Shown here: positions 1 to 7,732 of the stretch, one piece after another
Position numbering within the stretch: position 1 is the first letter of the stretch
Layout of the letters: each line of letters begins with the position of its first letter
Assembly (NCBI GenBank): GCA_937877605.1
Contig: CALFJA010000068.1
Location: 1 to 15,314, forward strand
From: an uncultured Prevotellaceae bacterium
GTDB lineage: Bacteria > Bacteroidota > Bacteroidia > Bacteroidales > Bacteroidaceae
Direction of reading: 5' to 3'
Length of the DNA: 15,314 nucleotides
Notes under the pieces: model-generated
The model's input: the letters and a program-made list of their open reading frames with translations, nothing else
Told to the model about the DNA's origin: nothing
Database searches by the model: none
Translations under genes and position numbers: made by a program

Positions 1-375
1 CTGCTTCTTCACCCGGATGCCGGCATAAGCCTGTGTGATGGGCGAGGTGTCCCAACAGATAATCTTGTCGGCCTGCAGACGGTGGGTCATTACATACACG
101 CAGGAGAAAAATACATAGGAGAAATAGTTCAACATCAGGCACAGCGATGAACTCTTGCCACGGGGAATAAGGGGAACACGAATAACTTTTGCACCCTTGT
201 ATTCCTCGTGTTGGACTCCCCAGAAACAGTAACCGGAAAAGATTTTCCCAAAAGGATAGTTGGGTTTGCCCGTAAGCACAGTCACATCATGGCCTGCACT
301 GACAAATCCGGCTACCAGATCGTTGATCTTGAAGTCTTCGGGGTAGAAATATTGAGTAACAACCAGTACTTTCAT
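1..375 (-). CDS. WbuB/WcaI-like glycosyltransferase, N-terminal part (cut by window edge)
   Basis: The first 125 codons of a GT-B fold, GT4-type glycosyltransferase; the rest lies beyond the left edge. The protein begins MKVLVVTQYFYPEDFKIND, the opening typical of WbuB/WcaI-like enzymes, followed by the GHDVTVLTGKPNYP stretch of the N-terminal Rossmann half. The reading frame is intact to the edge. WbuB enzymes usually sit directly after fnlA-fnlB-fnlC and are proposed to transfer L-FucNAc to a lipid-linked acceptor at the cytoplasmic face of the inner membrane. The same order is seen here, although the fnlB/fnlC part is broken. The ATG at 375 follows a pyrimidine-rich stretch on the coding strand with no Shine-Dalgarno sequence. 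The family call is solid; the acceptor and donor sugars are inferred from context only. Confidence 0.85.
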   Translation of the reverse strand, partial: MKVLVVTQYFYPEDFKINDLVAGFVSAGHDVTVLTGKPNYPFGKIFSGYCFWGVQHEEYKGAKVIRVPLIPRGKSSSLCLMLNYFSYVFFSCVYVMTHRLQADKIICWDTSPITQAYAGIRVKKQ

Positions 376-382
376 TATTATT

Positions 383-413
383 AAGGTGGAAGGTGGGAGG
401 TAGTAAGTGGAAG
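383..413. repeat. Purine-rich simple repeat upstream of the WbuB-like gene
   Basis: On the plus strand this stretch is almost all A and G, built from degenerate repeats of AAGGTGG, GAGGTAG and AAGTGG. On the coding (minus) strand of the operon it is a pyrimidine-rich leader ending 7 nt before the ATG at 375. It looks like intergenic simple sequence. A role in translation or slippage is possible but unsupported. Confidence 0.5.
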
Positions 414-428
414 TCGGTCGTAACCATT

Positions 429-1119
429 CTATTGCTTACGCCACACCATCTTGTTGACGATGCCCGTGTAACTCTGGATAAGTTTGATAACCTTAGTGGA
501 TAACATTTTCGTCAACATATGAAGGAACCGGGCAGGCATCATCACCATTTGCATGCATACTTACAGCCAAATCAATCGTCTGAAGTACCTGCTCTGAGTT
601 TATACTACCAATTGTGAACACACCATTATCCATTGCTTCGGGGTGCTCTGTGCTGGTACGGATGCTAACAGCAGGGAAGCCAAAGAATGCACCTTCCTCA
701 GGAACTGTTCCGCTATCACTTACAACACAGAAAGCATTCTGCTGGAGTTTGTTGTAGTCAAAAAAACCAAGGGGCTTGTGCTGAATAACCTTCTCGTTAA
801 ATTTGAACTCCCGCTTTTCTATCATCTTCTGGCTGCGGGGATAGCAACTATAAAGGACAGGCATGTCGTATTTCTCTGCCATCGCATGGTCGTTCTCAGC
901 AAACTGGTTTAGCACACCAATGCAATTAATCACAGTGTCGTATTTCCCTTCCTTAATCACTCCAGCTATCGTCTCAGTATCAAAAGCATTACATGCAAAA
1001 CTCTTAATCAGTTTAGATTCGTGCAGATCAAAACCATACACCTCATGTCCTTGCTCCTGAAGATATAAACTGATAGTATGGCCTGCCATACCATTGCAGC
1101 CACAAATAAAAAACTTCAT
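429..1119 (-). pseudogene. fnlB-fnlC deletion remnant (UDP-L-FucNAc pathway), frameshifted at its 3' end
   Basis: The open frame 1119-493 (208 codons) is a chimera. Residues 1 to about 75-80 are the NAD(P)-binding start of an FnlB/CapF-type reductase, with GCNGMAGH at 7-14 and the strand ending VINCIGVL. From about residue 79 (MAEKYDMPVLYSC) onward it is the C-terminal third of an FnlC/WecB-type UDP-HexNAc 2-epimerase, with KPLGFFDYNKLQ and the UDP-binding SDSGTVPEE at 134-142. The reductase catalytic region and cupin domain are absent, as is the epimerase half carrying its catalytic Asp/Glu/His residues. The frame stops at 493, but 429-500 in the next frame encodes the missing FnlC tail (STKVIKLIQSYTGIVNKMVW), so one extra base near 501 caused a frameshift. 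The RTSTERPE motif reads RTSTEHPE. Start: the ATG at 1119; an upstream TTG is less likely. Neither enzymatic activity is expected to survive. Confidence 0.85.
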
Positions 1120-1176
1120 ATTCAATTCTCTAGACCATTTAACTATCTATAAACATTTAACACTAAGCTCTCAACT

Positions 1177-2250
1177 TTATTCCGAGCGATAATCGCGAGT
1201 TTTAGTACGCGGCTGCAAGCCCATGTCTTCACGAATGAAGTTCAGTCTCAAAAGCAATTCTTTCATGCCTTCTACATCTAGGCGGTGGGTATTATGAGAA
1301 TGATATTCCTCTACTTTCTCAACCTTGTGGCTACCTTCAGTAAAATACTTGTCATAGTTTAGATCACGCGTATCACAAGGAATGCGGTAGTAGCCTCCCA
1401 GATCCTCTGCTTTAGCCATCTCCTCACGAGTTACCAAGGTCTCGTAAAGTTTTTCGCCATGACGCGTGCCGATTACCTTTATTTCTGTTCCTGCATACTT
1501 CGGGTCGATTTTCGCATAAGTCTCCTTCAATGCCCGGGCAAGTGTACTCAGTGTTGCTGCCGGTGCTTTCTGCACAAACAGGTCACCATTTTCGCCGTGA
1601 ATGAACGCGTAGATTACCAAATCTACTGCATCATCCAATGTCATCATAAAACGAGTCATATTGGGATCTGTAATGGTGATAGGGTTCTCCTCCATCATCT
1701 GCTCTACCCAAAGAGGAATAACAGATCCCCGGCTTGCCATAACATTTCCATAGCGAGTGCAGCAAATAGTGGTTTTTGCATTAAGCCCCAACTCACGCCC
1801 CTTTGCTATAGCCACCTTCTCCATCAAAGCCTTGCTCATTCCCATGGCGTTGATTGGATAGGCAGCCTTGTCGGTCGATAGCACCACAACATTGCTAACA
1901 CCATGCTCTATGGCTGAGAGTAACACATTGTTGGTACCCATGACATTGGTCTGCACGGCTTCGATGGGGAAAAATTCGCATGAAGGCACCTGCTTCAGTG
2001 CTGCAGCAGAGAAGACATAATCAACGCCTTTCATGGCAATGTCAATGGAGGCTTTGTCACGAACATTCCCAATGTAGAATTTCACTTTCGAACTTTGAAG
2101 AGCATGGCGCATATCATCTTGCTTCTTTTCATCGCGTGAAAAAATGCGTATTTCCTTCACATCTGAGTCCAAGAAACGGCGTAGTATGGCATTGCCGAAC
2201 GAACCTGTACCACCGGTAATCAATAAGGTCTTATCTTTAAATACTGACAT
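1177..2250 (-). CDS. fnlA: UDP-GlcNAc inverting 4,6-dehydratase/epimerase (FnlA/CapE type)
   Basis: A 357-residue cytoplasmic SDR enzyme. The family removes water from UDP-GlcNAc (C4/C6) and epimerises C5/C3 to give a UDP-2-acetamido-2,6-dideoxy-4-keto-L-hexose, the first step toward UDP-L-FucNAc. Visible motifs: the nucleotide-binding GGTGSFG at residues 13-19, the STDKAAYP segment, and NAMGMSK, which supplies the MxxxK (about M136/K140) that replaces the usual YxxxK in CapE. Length fits the family. The ATG at 2250 (MSVFKDK) is chosen because that is the usual family start; an in-frame TTG at 2274 would add eight unlikely residues. It lies 25 bp after the upstream glycosyltransferase gene. 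Its normal partners downstream are reduced to a remnant, so its product may be a dead end or be used by enzymes encoded elsewhere. Confidence 0.92.
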   Translation of the reverse strand: MSVFKDKTLLITGGTGSFGNAILRRFLDSDVKEIRIFSRDEKKQDDMRHALQSSKVKFYIGNVRDKASIDIAMKGVDYVFSAAALKQVPSCEFFPIEAVQTNVMGTNNVLLSAIEHGVSNVVVLSTDKAAYPINAMGMSKALMEKVAIAKGRELGLNAKTTICCTRYGNVMASRGSVIPLWVEQMMEENPITITDPNMTRFMMTLDDAVDLVIYAFIHGENGDLFVQKAPAATLSTLARALKETYAKIDPKYAGTEIKVIGTRHGEKLYETLVTREEMAKAEDLGGYYRIPCDTRDLNYDKYFTEGSHKVEKVEEYHSHNTHRLDVEGMKELLLRLNFIREDMGLQPRTKTRDYRSE

Positions 2251-2275
2251 ACGGTTATTATTTACTTTTAACAAA

Positions 2276-3370
2276 TTACAATTCTTTTATCCATCTGATA
2301 AAGTCGGACCAAGAGGTTGTGTCTTTTATTATATATAACGATTTCCCAGGAGGATTATTACAAACATCTGCCATATATTCAGCCCATTGTCTTCCGTTGT
2401 CTTCAGGAGCAATGAAGGAGACGCCCGAATAGTCCGAAAGAGTCTCCCGTGCATAAGGCCTGTCGGTCACGGCTATCGGAAGTCCTACCGATGCCGCCTC
2501 AAGAAGCGGAAGACCGATGGTTTCCATTTCGCTCGGGAACAACAGCGCATGGCATTGGCTGTAATAGCCATATAGTGTGGGTTGCGGCATTTGGCCGTGG
2601 AATACAAAATGTCGTTCCAATTGATTTTGCGTAATATCCCTCATCAAGTGCTTGCAGCCTTGTTTATCTGCAGTAAGATGAATCACTATCTTGTGGAACA
2701 ATTCCTTGCGGCTTTCCCGAAGGCATCTCGCTGCATTTATCAGTATGTCGTGACGCTTATAGAAAAGGGGTAGTGCCGGATAAAGAAAATGCACATGTTC
2801 CTTGTCCAACAGGTCTCCTGCAGGTTCGGAGGGCACAGCCAGTCGTGCACCGGGCCGGAATACGCCTATTCTTTCCGCAGGGAATCCAAAGCGCGAAGAA
2901 AACAACCCTTTTATGAAATTAGCCTGAACGGCAACCTTCATCTCTTTTTGTAACAATAAACGGACATATTGTGGATATAGAAATCTGTAGAAGAACAGGC
3001 TGCGTTCCTCATATTTGAAAGGATTCCAGTTCCTTTTGACCAGAGGCAATAGATTGTGAAAATAGATAATTTGTGATTTCGTTGAACATCTAACTCCTGT
3101 GTTTTGAAAAGATACTATTCTATCTGGACTTATACAATGCTTTTTCAATAGCCTACGAAATCCGAAAAAGTCGAACCAGATCCGACCGAATCCCTTTGTC
3201 CGTACTTTTATATAAGTGATACTTTCATGCTGCGGCGCAGGCATGCATGAATCAATAAATACATAATACTTGTCCTGTTCCCGTTCACACATCAGAGCTT
3301 CCATGAACTGTTTATAAATGGACAAAGCTCCGCTTTCTCTCGATGCTGTTGCTACCACACAAATGTTCAT
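2276..3370 (-). CDS. GT4-like glycosyltransferase
   Basis: A 364-residue GT-B glycosyltransferase, expected to add one sugar to an undecaprenyl-linked intermediate on the cytoplasmic side of the inner membrane. Evidence: the N-terminal Rossmann half starts MNICVVATASRESGAL, a QNTGVR...YFHNLLPL segment lies at residues 89-110, and the C-terminal half has the retaining-GT EX7E motif (E283...E291 in ETIGLPLLE) followed by GLPIAVTD. The start codon overlaps the stop of the upstream transferase gene by 4 nt (ATGA), which implies translational coupling. The gene looks more A+T-rich than the housekeeping genes at right, as is common for polysaccharide-locus glycosyltransferases. Donor and acceptor cannot be read from the sequence. 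Confidence 0.85.
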   Translation of the reverse strand: MNICVVATASRESGALSIYKQFMEALMCEREQDKYYVFIDSCMPAPQHESITYIKVRTKGFGRIWFDFFGFRRLLKKHCISPDRIVSFQNTGVRCSTKSQIIYFHNLLPLVKRNWNPFKYEERSLFFYRFLYPQYVRLLLQKEMKVAVQANFIKGLFSSRFGFPAERIGVFRPGARLAVPSEPAGDLLDKEHVHFLYPALPLFYKRHDILINAARCLRESRKELFHKIVIHLTADKQGCKHLMRDITQNQLERHFVFHGQMPQPTLYGYYSQCHALLFPSEMETIGLPLLEAASVGLPIAVTDRPYARETLSDYSGVSFIAPEDNGRQWAEYMADVCNNPPGKSLYIIKDTTSWSDFIRWIKEL

Positions 3371-4476
3371 AATTCTATTATTTCAAATGGTTTTCTGTCA
3401 GTTAAATGGATAAAGTGATTAAGCACCAGATGGAAAATGCAAAAGACAATGATGTCCACAAAAAGGATAAGCGTGGCAGGGAAACAGCAATTCAAGAAAA
3501 TGTTCATTAGGAAGAAAAATACCGCCAATGCAAGTACGGTAAACAGCGTCTGATGACCCGTGAGTCCTGCACGAAGCAGTTTATGGTGTATGTGGTTCTT
3601 GTCGGCATCGAACAACGGACGATGGTGAATCCGACGGACAATCGTTACACGAACCACATCAAAACAGGGAACTATCAACAACGAGGCTGACTGAACCAGC
3701 GCATCGGGACGGTATTGTGCCACTAATGGGTTATTCATCGAATACTTCACAAACAAAAAGCCCAAGATAAATCCCAATGTCAGACTGCCGGAATCCCCCA
3801 TGAATATTTTTCTATTGTCTTCTACACGACCAAAGACATTATAATAAGCAAAAGGAACCAATGTACCCATCAATCCGGCTATCATGATGGAATAGACATA
3901 GAGTCCGTCAGAAGCGAACAGCCACAGGAAACCACCCAATGACAGAAAACAGAGTGATGATGAAAGACCATCGATGCCATCTATCAGGTTGATTGCATTA
4001 CAGATAAACACAATAGCAAGTATGGTCAACGGGATACCCACAACGGAAGGTATTTCCATCAAGCCAAACAGTCCATAGAAATTGTTCAGATATAGTCCTG
4101 CCAATGGCATAAGCAACGAAGCCAGCATTTGCCCGAAAAACTTTATTTTGGCATCCAATCCAATCAAATCGTCAACAATACCCATGAAGTAGATGAGCAG
4201 CAGACTTATTAAGAACATGCACGACCACAGACTAATCGTAGCGCGCTGATGGTCGGATGTATAGGCCATTACCGACATTCCGATGAAAAATGCCAACAAC
4301 ATGCTTGGAAGGAAGGAGATACCTCCCATACGGGGGATGTTGTTTTTGTGGATTGTCCTATGGTTGGGTATATCATATATTTTGTGTTGCTGACAATAAT
4401 GCATGATGCGGGGAATAAAAATAAAGCCACAGCAGGCACTGGCTACGAATGATATAAGAATAATTAGAGGATACAT
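3367..4476 (-). CDS. WecA/MraY-family undecaprenyl-phosphate sugar-1-phosphate transferase
   Basis: A 369-residue polytopic inner-membrane protein of glycosyltransferase family 4 in the Pfam sense (MraY/WecA/TagO). The family transfers a HexNAc-1-phosphate from a UDP-sugar to undecaprenyl phosphate, the step that starts repeat-unit assembly. Visible motifs: VDDLIGLD with the Asp pair at 102-103, NAINLIDGIDGL at 160-171, GDSGS at 227-231 and HIHH at 295-298, spread among about ten hydrophobic segments. Length and motif order are typical, and nothing appears degraded. It lies 24 bp after the aminotransferase gene and overlaps the next glycosyltransferase by 4 nt. The donor (GlcNAc, FucNAc, QuiNAc or another) is not determined by these motifs. 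Bacteroidales capsule loci often carry one such initiating enzyme. Confidence 0.92.
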   Translation of the reverse strand: MYPLIILISFVASACCGFIFIPRIMHYCQQHKIYDIPNHRTIHKNNIPRMGGISFLPSMLLAFFIGMSVMAYTSDHQRATISLWSCMFLISLLLIYFMGIVDDLIGLDAKIKFFGQMLASLLMPLAGLYLNNFYGLFGLMEIPSVVGIPLTILAIVFICNAINLIDGIDGLSSSLCFLSLGGFLWLFASDGLYVYSIMIAGLMGTLVPFAYYNVFGRVEDNRKIFMGDSGSLTLGFILGFLFVKYSMNNPLVAQYRPDALVQSASLLIVPCFDVVRVTIVRRIHHRPLFDADKNHIHHKLLRAGLTGHQTLFTVLALAVFFFLMNIFLNCCFPATLILFVDIIVFCIFHLVLNHFIHLTDRKPFEIIEL

Positions 4477-4500
4477 ATCTTTGTCGGGAGAGAATTATAT

Positions 4501-5631
4501 TTAACTGAAACTATTGAGCATACGGCAGATATATTCCGCTTGTTCATCGGTCATGGCTGTATTGAGCGGTAAGGAAAGTTCTTCCCGATGAATCTTTTCC
4601 GTCACGGGAAGAGGTTGCATCTTTTCCGCCTTGCACAATTGAGTAACCAATGGCTTAAGGGCTGGTTGCCGGTGTGGGGGAATGGGATAGTGAACATCGG
4701 TATGTATGCCGACATCTGACAACATTTGGCGCAGTTGATCGCGATTGGATGAGAGTACAGGGAATAGATGATAGACATTCGTCTTGTCACGGCATTTTTC
4801 TGGAAGCCATACACCAGGATGGTTGATTTCTGAATAATAGATGTCTGCAAGTTCCCTGCGACGAGCATTCATTGCATCTAAATAGCGTAACTTAACATTG
4901 AGCACAGCAGCCTGAACCTCGTCTAATCGGCAGTTGCGACCTTCATAATCAAACTGGTAACGGATTTTTGAACCATAGTTTGCCAACGAGCGTACTACCG
5001 TTGCCAACTGCTCATCGTCAGTTGTCACAGCACCGGCATCACCCATGGCTCCCAAATTCTTGGTAGGATAGAAACTATGGCCCGCAGCATGCCCTAACGA
5101 ACCTGTCTTGCGGCCTTCAAATTCGCAGCCGTGAGCCTGGGCATTGTCTTCCACCAAAATCAGGCCATGACGCTTGCACAGGACCGCCATTTCCTCGGAA
5201 TAGGAACAACGCCCATAAAGATGAACAAGCATCACCGAGCGGGTACGCTCACTGATGGCGCGTTCCACGCATCTTGTTTCTATCTGCAGCGTTCGTTCGT
5301 CAGGTTCCACCAGCACAGGAATCAATCCGTTCGCCGTGACAGCCAGAATGGATGCGATGTAGGTGTTGGCAGGAACTATCACTTCATCGCCCTTTTGCAA
5401 TCGACCCATCTCAATATAGGCACGATAGATCAGTGTAAGCGCATCCAGACCATTGCTCACTCCGACACAATGTTGCGTTCCGATATAGTCGCCATAGTTC
5501 CGTTCAAACTGCGCTACTGCGTTTCCACGAATATAGCGGCCACAACTAATTACTTCTGCTATTGCTTCGTTAATTTCATCCACAAACGGAGCATTTACAG
5601 CCTGAAGATCCAAAAACGGAATTGTTGACAT
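4501..5631 (-). CDS. DegT/DnrJ/EryC1/StrS-family sugar aminotransferase (FdtB/QdtB-like)
   Basis: A 376-residue PLP-dependent, fold-type I aminotransferase acting on nucleotide-linked keto sugars in the cytoplasm. Motifs: FLDLQAVNAP at the N terminus, GRYIRG at 31-36, the HLYGR segment, EDNAQAHG at 161-168 and the PLP Schiff-base lysine K191 in YPTKNLG, followed by GDAGAVTT. The GRYIRG and HLYGR versions resemble the subgroup that makes dTDP-3-amino-3,6-dideoxyhexoses (FdtB, QdtB). That subgroup call is pattern recognition and less certain than the family. The partner 3,4-ketoisomerase and dTDP-glucose 4,6-dehydratase are not in this window. It sits 16 bp after the lipoprotein gene and 24 bp before the WecA-like gene, clearly in the operon. 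Confidence 0.9.
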   Translation of the reverse strand: MSTIPFLDLQAVNAPFVDEINEAIAEVISCGRYIRGNAVAQFERNYGDYIGTQHCVGVSNGLDALTLIYRAYIEMGRLQKGDEVIVPANTYIASILAVTANGLIPVLVEPDERTLQIETRCVERAISERTRSVMLVHLYGRCSYSEEMAVLCKRHGLILVEDNAQAHGCEFEGRKTGSLGHAAGHSFYPTKNLGAMGDAGAVTTDDEQLATVVRSLANYGSKIRYQFDYEGRNCRLDEVQAAVLNVKLRYLDAMNARRRELADIYYSEINHPGVWLPEKCRDKTNVYHLFPVLSSNRDQLRQMLSDVGIHTDVHYPIPPHRQPALKPLVTQLCKAEKMQPLPVTEKIHREELSLPLNTAMTDEQAEYICRMLNSFS

Positions 5632-5647
5632 TGGTTACTGTTATTGG

Positions 5648-6103
5648 TTAATTCTTGCGGAAAAAAAGTTGAACCTGCGATGATTTCAGCACAAGATATT
5701 TATGACTCAGGCGTTCTATCTGGAAAGTTTCATCCAATGCATTTATTCCATACGGCTGAAGCACTTCGGGATCAGATATAGGTTCGTCACCGGTTTCACG
5801 GTTGTAGAGATATGGCTCGTAAATACGCAGCTGCGTACCAGTATGTTCAAAACGCAGCAGACAGGTCTTTGCCGTTTGCCCCTTATCCTCCAATTGCAAT
5901 AGCCGGACCTGGAAACTCCAATAGTATCCAGACATTGATAGGTCTTGGACATTACCCGTCTCAAGATTTTCCATTCGCTCCAAATGCCACATGCCGTCCA
6001 GTTTTCCATTGTCCGAATGTTCCAGATCGCACGAAATTAGCCCCATGCAACCCGCAAGAGTCATCACAAAGAAGACGGTTCGCAAAAAAGAAATATGTTT
6101 CAT
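5648..6103 (-). CDS. Small lipoprotein, lipocalin-like, paired with Wzi
   Basis: A 151-residue protein with a lipoprotein signal peptide: basic start MKHISFLR, hydrophobic core, and lipobox LISC with the lipidated Cys at residue 25, followed by Asp. The mature part has WHLERMENLETG, which resembles the first strand of Bacteroidales lipocalin-like domains, and a beta-rich pattern ending VQLFFRKN. The domain assignment is tentative. The gene starts 15 bp after wzi and ends 16 bp before the aminotransferase gene, so it is probably co-transcribed and may act with Wzi at the outer membrane or periplasm in surface-polysaccharide display. No catalytic residues are apparent. Confidence 0.75.
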   Translation of the reverse strand: MKHISFLRTVFFVMTLAGCMGLISCDLEHSDNGKLDGMWHLERMENLETGNVQDLSMSGYYWSFQVRLLQLEDKGQTAKTCLLRFEHTGTQLRIYEPYLYNRETGDEPISDPEVLQPYGINALDETFQIERLSHKYLVLKSSQVQLFFRKN

Positions 6104-6118
6104 TAGTTCATTCTTTCA

Positions 6119-7681
6119 TTAGTTCTTAACAAGGCCTGACTTCGAGAGTGTTATCTGCCCTCCGTAGTTATGTCCGAGCAGAGAGCCTGCATCCATCCCG
6201 AAAGCCCCTTTGAGTCTCCAACCATGATTGAGCACGATACCCGACTCGAGCATCAGACTAATATTGTGGCGGGCTTTCAGGTAGGGGCGGTCGTAGGTAC
6301 CAAGGCCTTCCTGCCATGTTCCCAGCAGACGATACCACCAACGCTCCGAAGGCTCACCACTAACACCAAAATGCAGCGCCACGAAGCGGTTGTTTTCCAC
6401 TTCTATCCTACCGTCACTGTTGTGTATCGGAGAGAGGAAAAGTGGGTTGCCCATCACCTGCCCCCAATGCTGCCACCCCGTATTGAAGTTATGATTGTAG
6501 TAGTTATCCCTTCCACCGATATGGTCGGCTATCGTCTGCGTATGGTCATGATAGATGGGACCGCTTTGGTATTTTGTATAGAGATATTCCAACAGCATGC
6601 TCCGTATGAAACGGTTGTACTTGAAAGTCAGTTCCATTCCGAGCATCATGTCTTTGATGTCGTACAGCAGATAGCGGCGCTTTTCCTTCGACTGCCAGTT
6701 CTCACCAGAGCCATATCCGTCATAGTCCAGCTGCAACATGGCCGAATGATCCTCAAAGTATTTGTCGCCATAGAGGTTCAATTGCCAGGTTTCTGCATCG
6801 TATGTCATGCGAAACACCCACGAGCCAAGTTGGTTGCCCTCGGCATTCTGGTAGGTTGTCTCCCCCACATCAGAGCCACCAGGCAGGAAAGCATGCCAAA
6901 AACCACTGAAGCCCCTGTTTCCTCTGAAAGTCTCGAAGGTGCCGTCGTCATTGGGGACAATGGTCTTACCGCCAAACTGCGATGCCATCTCCAGGCCAAG
7001 TTCCAGAGAAAAGGGAAAGAACACATCTTCATTGCCTATTTTCAGATAGCCGGCCTTACTGTGATACAACTGATGCTCCGTCCAGCGCGAGCTTCTGTTC
7101 GTGAAACTACGCTGCCATGCATCGTCAGTATTCATACCGTATGCAATGTGTCCCTTCAACCGCAACCAGCCACCTGTTCCAGGAATGGGCCAATAGTCCG
7201 CAAGAGCCAGACGCACCTGGGGCACAGGACGAGCATTGATTCCCAACGCCTGTGAACCACTGCTGAGTGTCTGGTTCTTCAGTTCCATCGGTCGCTCCTG
7301 AGCACCGATGCTCAACGAACCGTACAACCACCTTGCCTCCACAAAAGCCTGCTGCACTACAAAATTGCTTGTATAATTCGACGGAATGGCCACATCTATT
7401 CCGTAGCCCACACCCCAATGTCTTACCGAGTCGGTCTGTAGGGGGCGTATCAGCGAACTGCGCAGATAGCCGTTACTGCCCTTCAGCGAACTCAATCCAT
7501 GACGGTTGGCGTTCAGCCACAAAGGAGTCTTACCGTCGGATAAAGACCATTGCGATTCCGCACGATAGGAAAGACCGTCAAGCAGGTCAATCTTTCCCGC
7601 ATCATCGTAGTGTTTCCAGTCCTGTGCCTGCAACACAACACTGAATGCAAGGGTGAAAATGAATATAATAAAGTGCTTCAT
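6119..7681 (-). CDS. wzi: Capsule assembly Wzi family outer-membrane protein
   Basis: A 520-residue exported protein. The signal peptide is MKHFIIFIFTLAFSVVLQAQ, with cleavage likely after residue 18 or 20. The mature chain has alternating polar and aromatic residues typical of a beta barrel, rich in Tyr, Trp and Gly, with an aromatic-bearing final strand. The SYRAESQWSL...PLWLNANRHGLSSL opening and the SLSIGAQERPMELKNQTLSSG segment match the Bacteroidetes form of the family. In E. coli, Wzi is an outer-membrane lectin that helps anchor group 1 capsule; a like role is inferred here. It is the first gene of the minus-strand operon. No clear TAnnTTTG promoter was found upstream, so its transcription start is unknown. 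Its stop codon overlaps a copy of the 12-mer CATTCTTTCATT. Confidence 0.85.
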   Translation of the reverse strand: MKHFIIFIFTLAFSVVLQAQDWKHYDDAGKIDLLDGLSYRAESQWSLSDGKTPLWLNANRHGLSSLKGSNGYLRSSLIRPLQTDSVRHWGVGYGIDVAIPSNYTSNFVVQQAFVEARWLYGSLSIGAQERPMELKNQTLSSGSQALGINARPVPQVRLALADYWPIPGTGGWLRLKGHIAYGMNTDDAWQRSFTNRSSRWTEHQLYHSKAGYLKIGNEDVFFPFSLELGLEMASQFGGKTIVPNDDGTFETFRGNRGFSGFWHAFLPGGSDVGETTYQNAEGNQLGSWVFRMTYDAETWQLNLYGDKYFEDHSAMLQLDYDGYGSGENWQSKEKRRYLLYDIKDMMLGMELTFKYNRFIRSMLLEYLYTKYQSGPIYHDHTQTIADHIGGRDNYYNHNFNTGWQHWGQVMGNPLFLSPIHNSDGRIEVENNRFVALHFGVSGEPSERWWYRLLGTWQEGLGTYDRPYLKARHNISLMLESGIVLNHGWRLKGAFGMDAGSLLGHNYGGQITLSKSGLVKN

Positions 7682-7732
7682 GCTTGTCTACTTGTCTATA
7701 TAATAACGAACACGCGCGCGATTTATTACATT

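Noticed and set aside
6170..7255. Long plus-strand open frame of 361 codons
   Set aside because: It is antisense to wzi, which has a clear signal peptide and family features; composition is that of a shadow frame.
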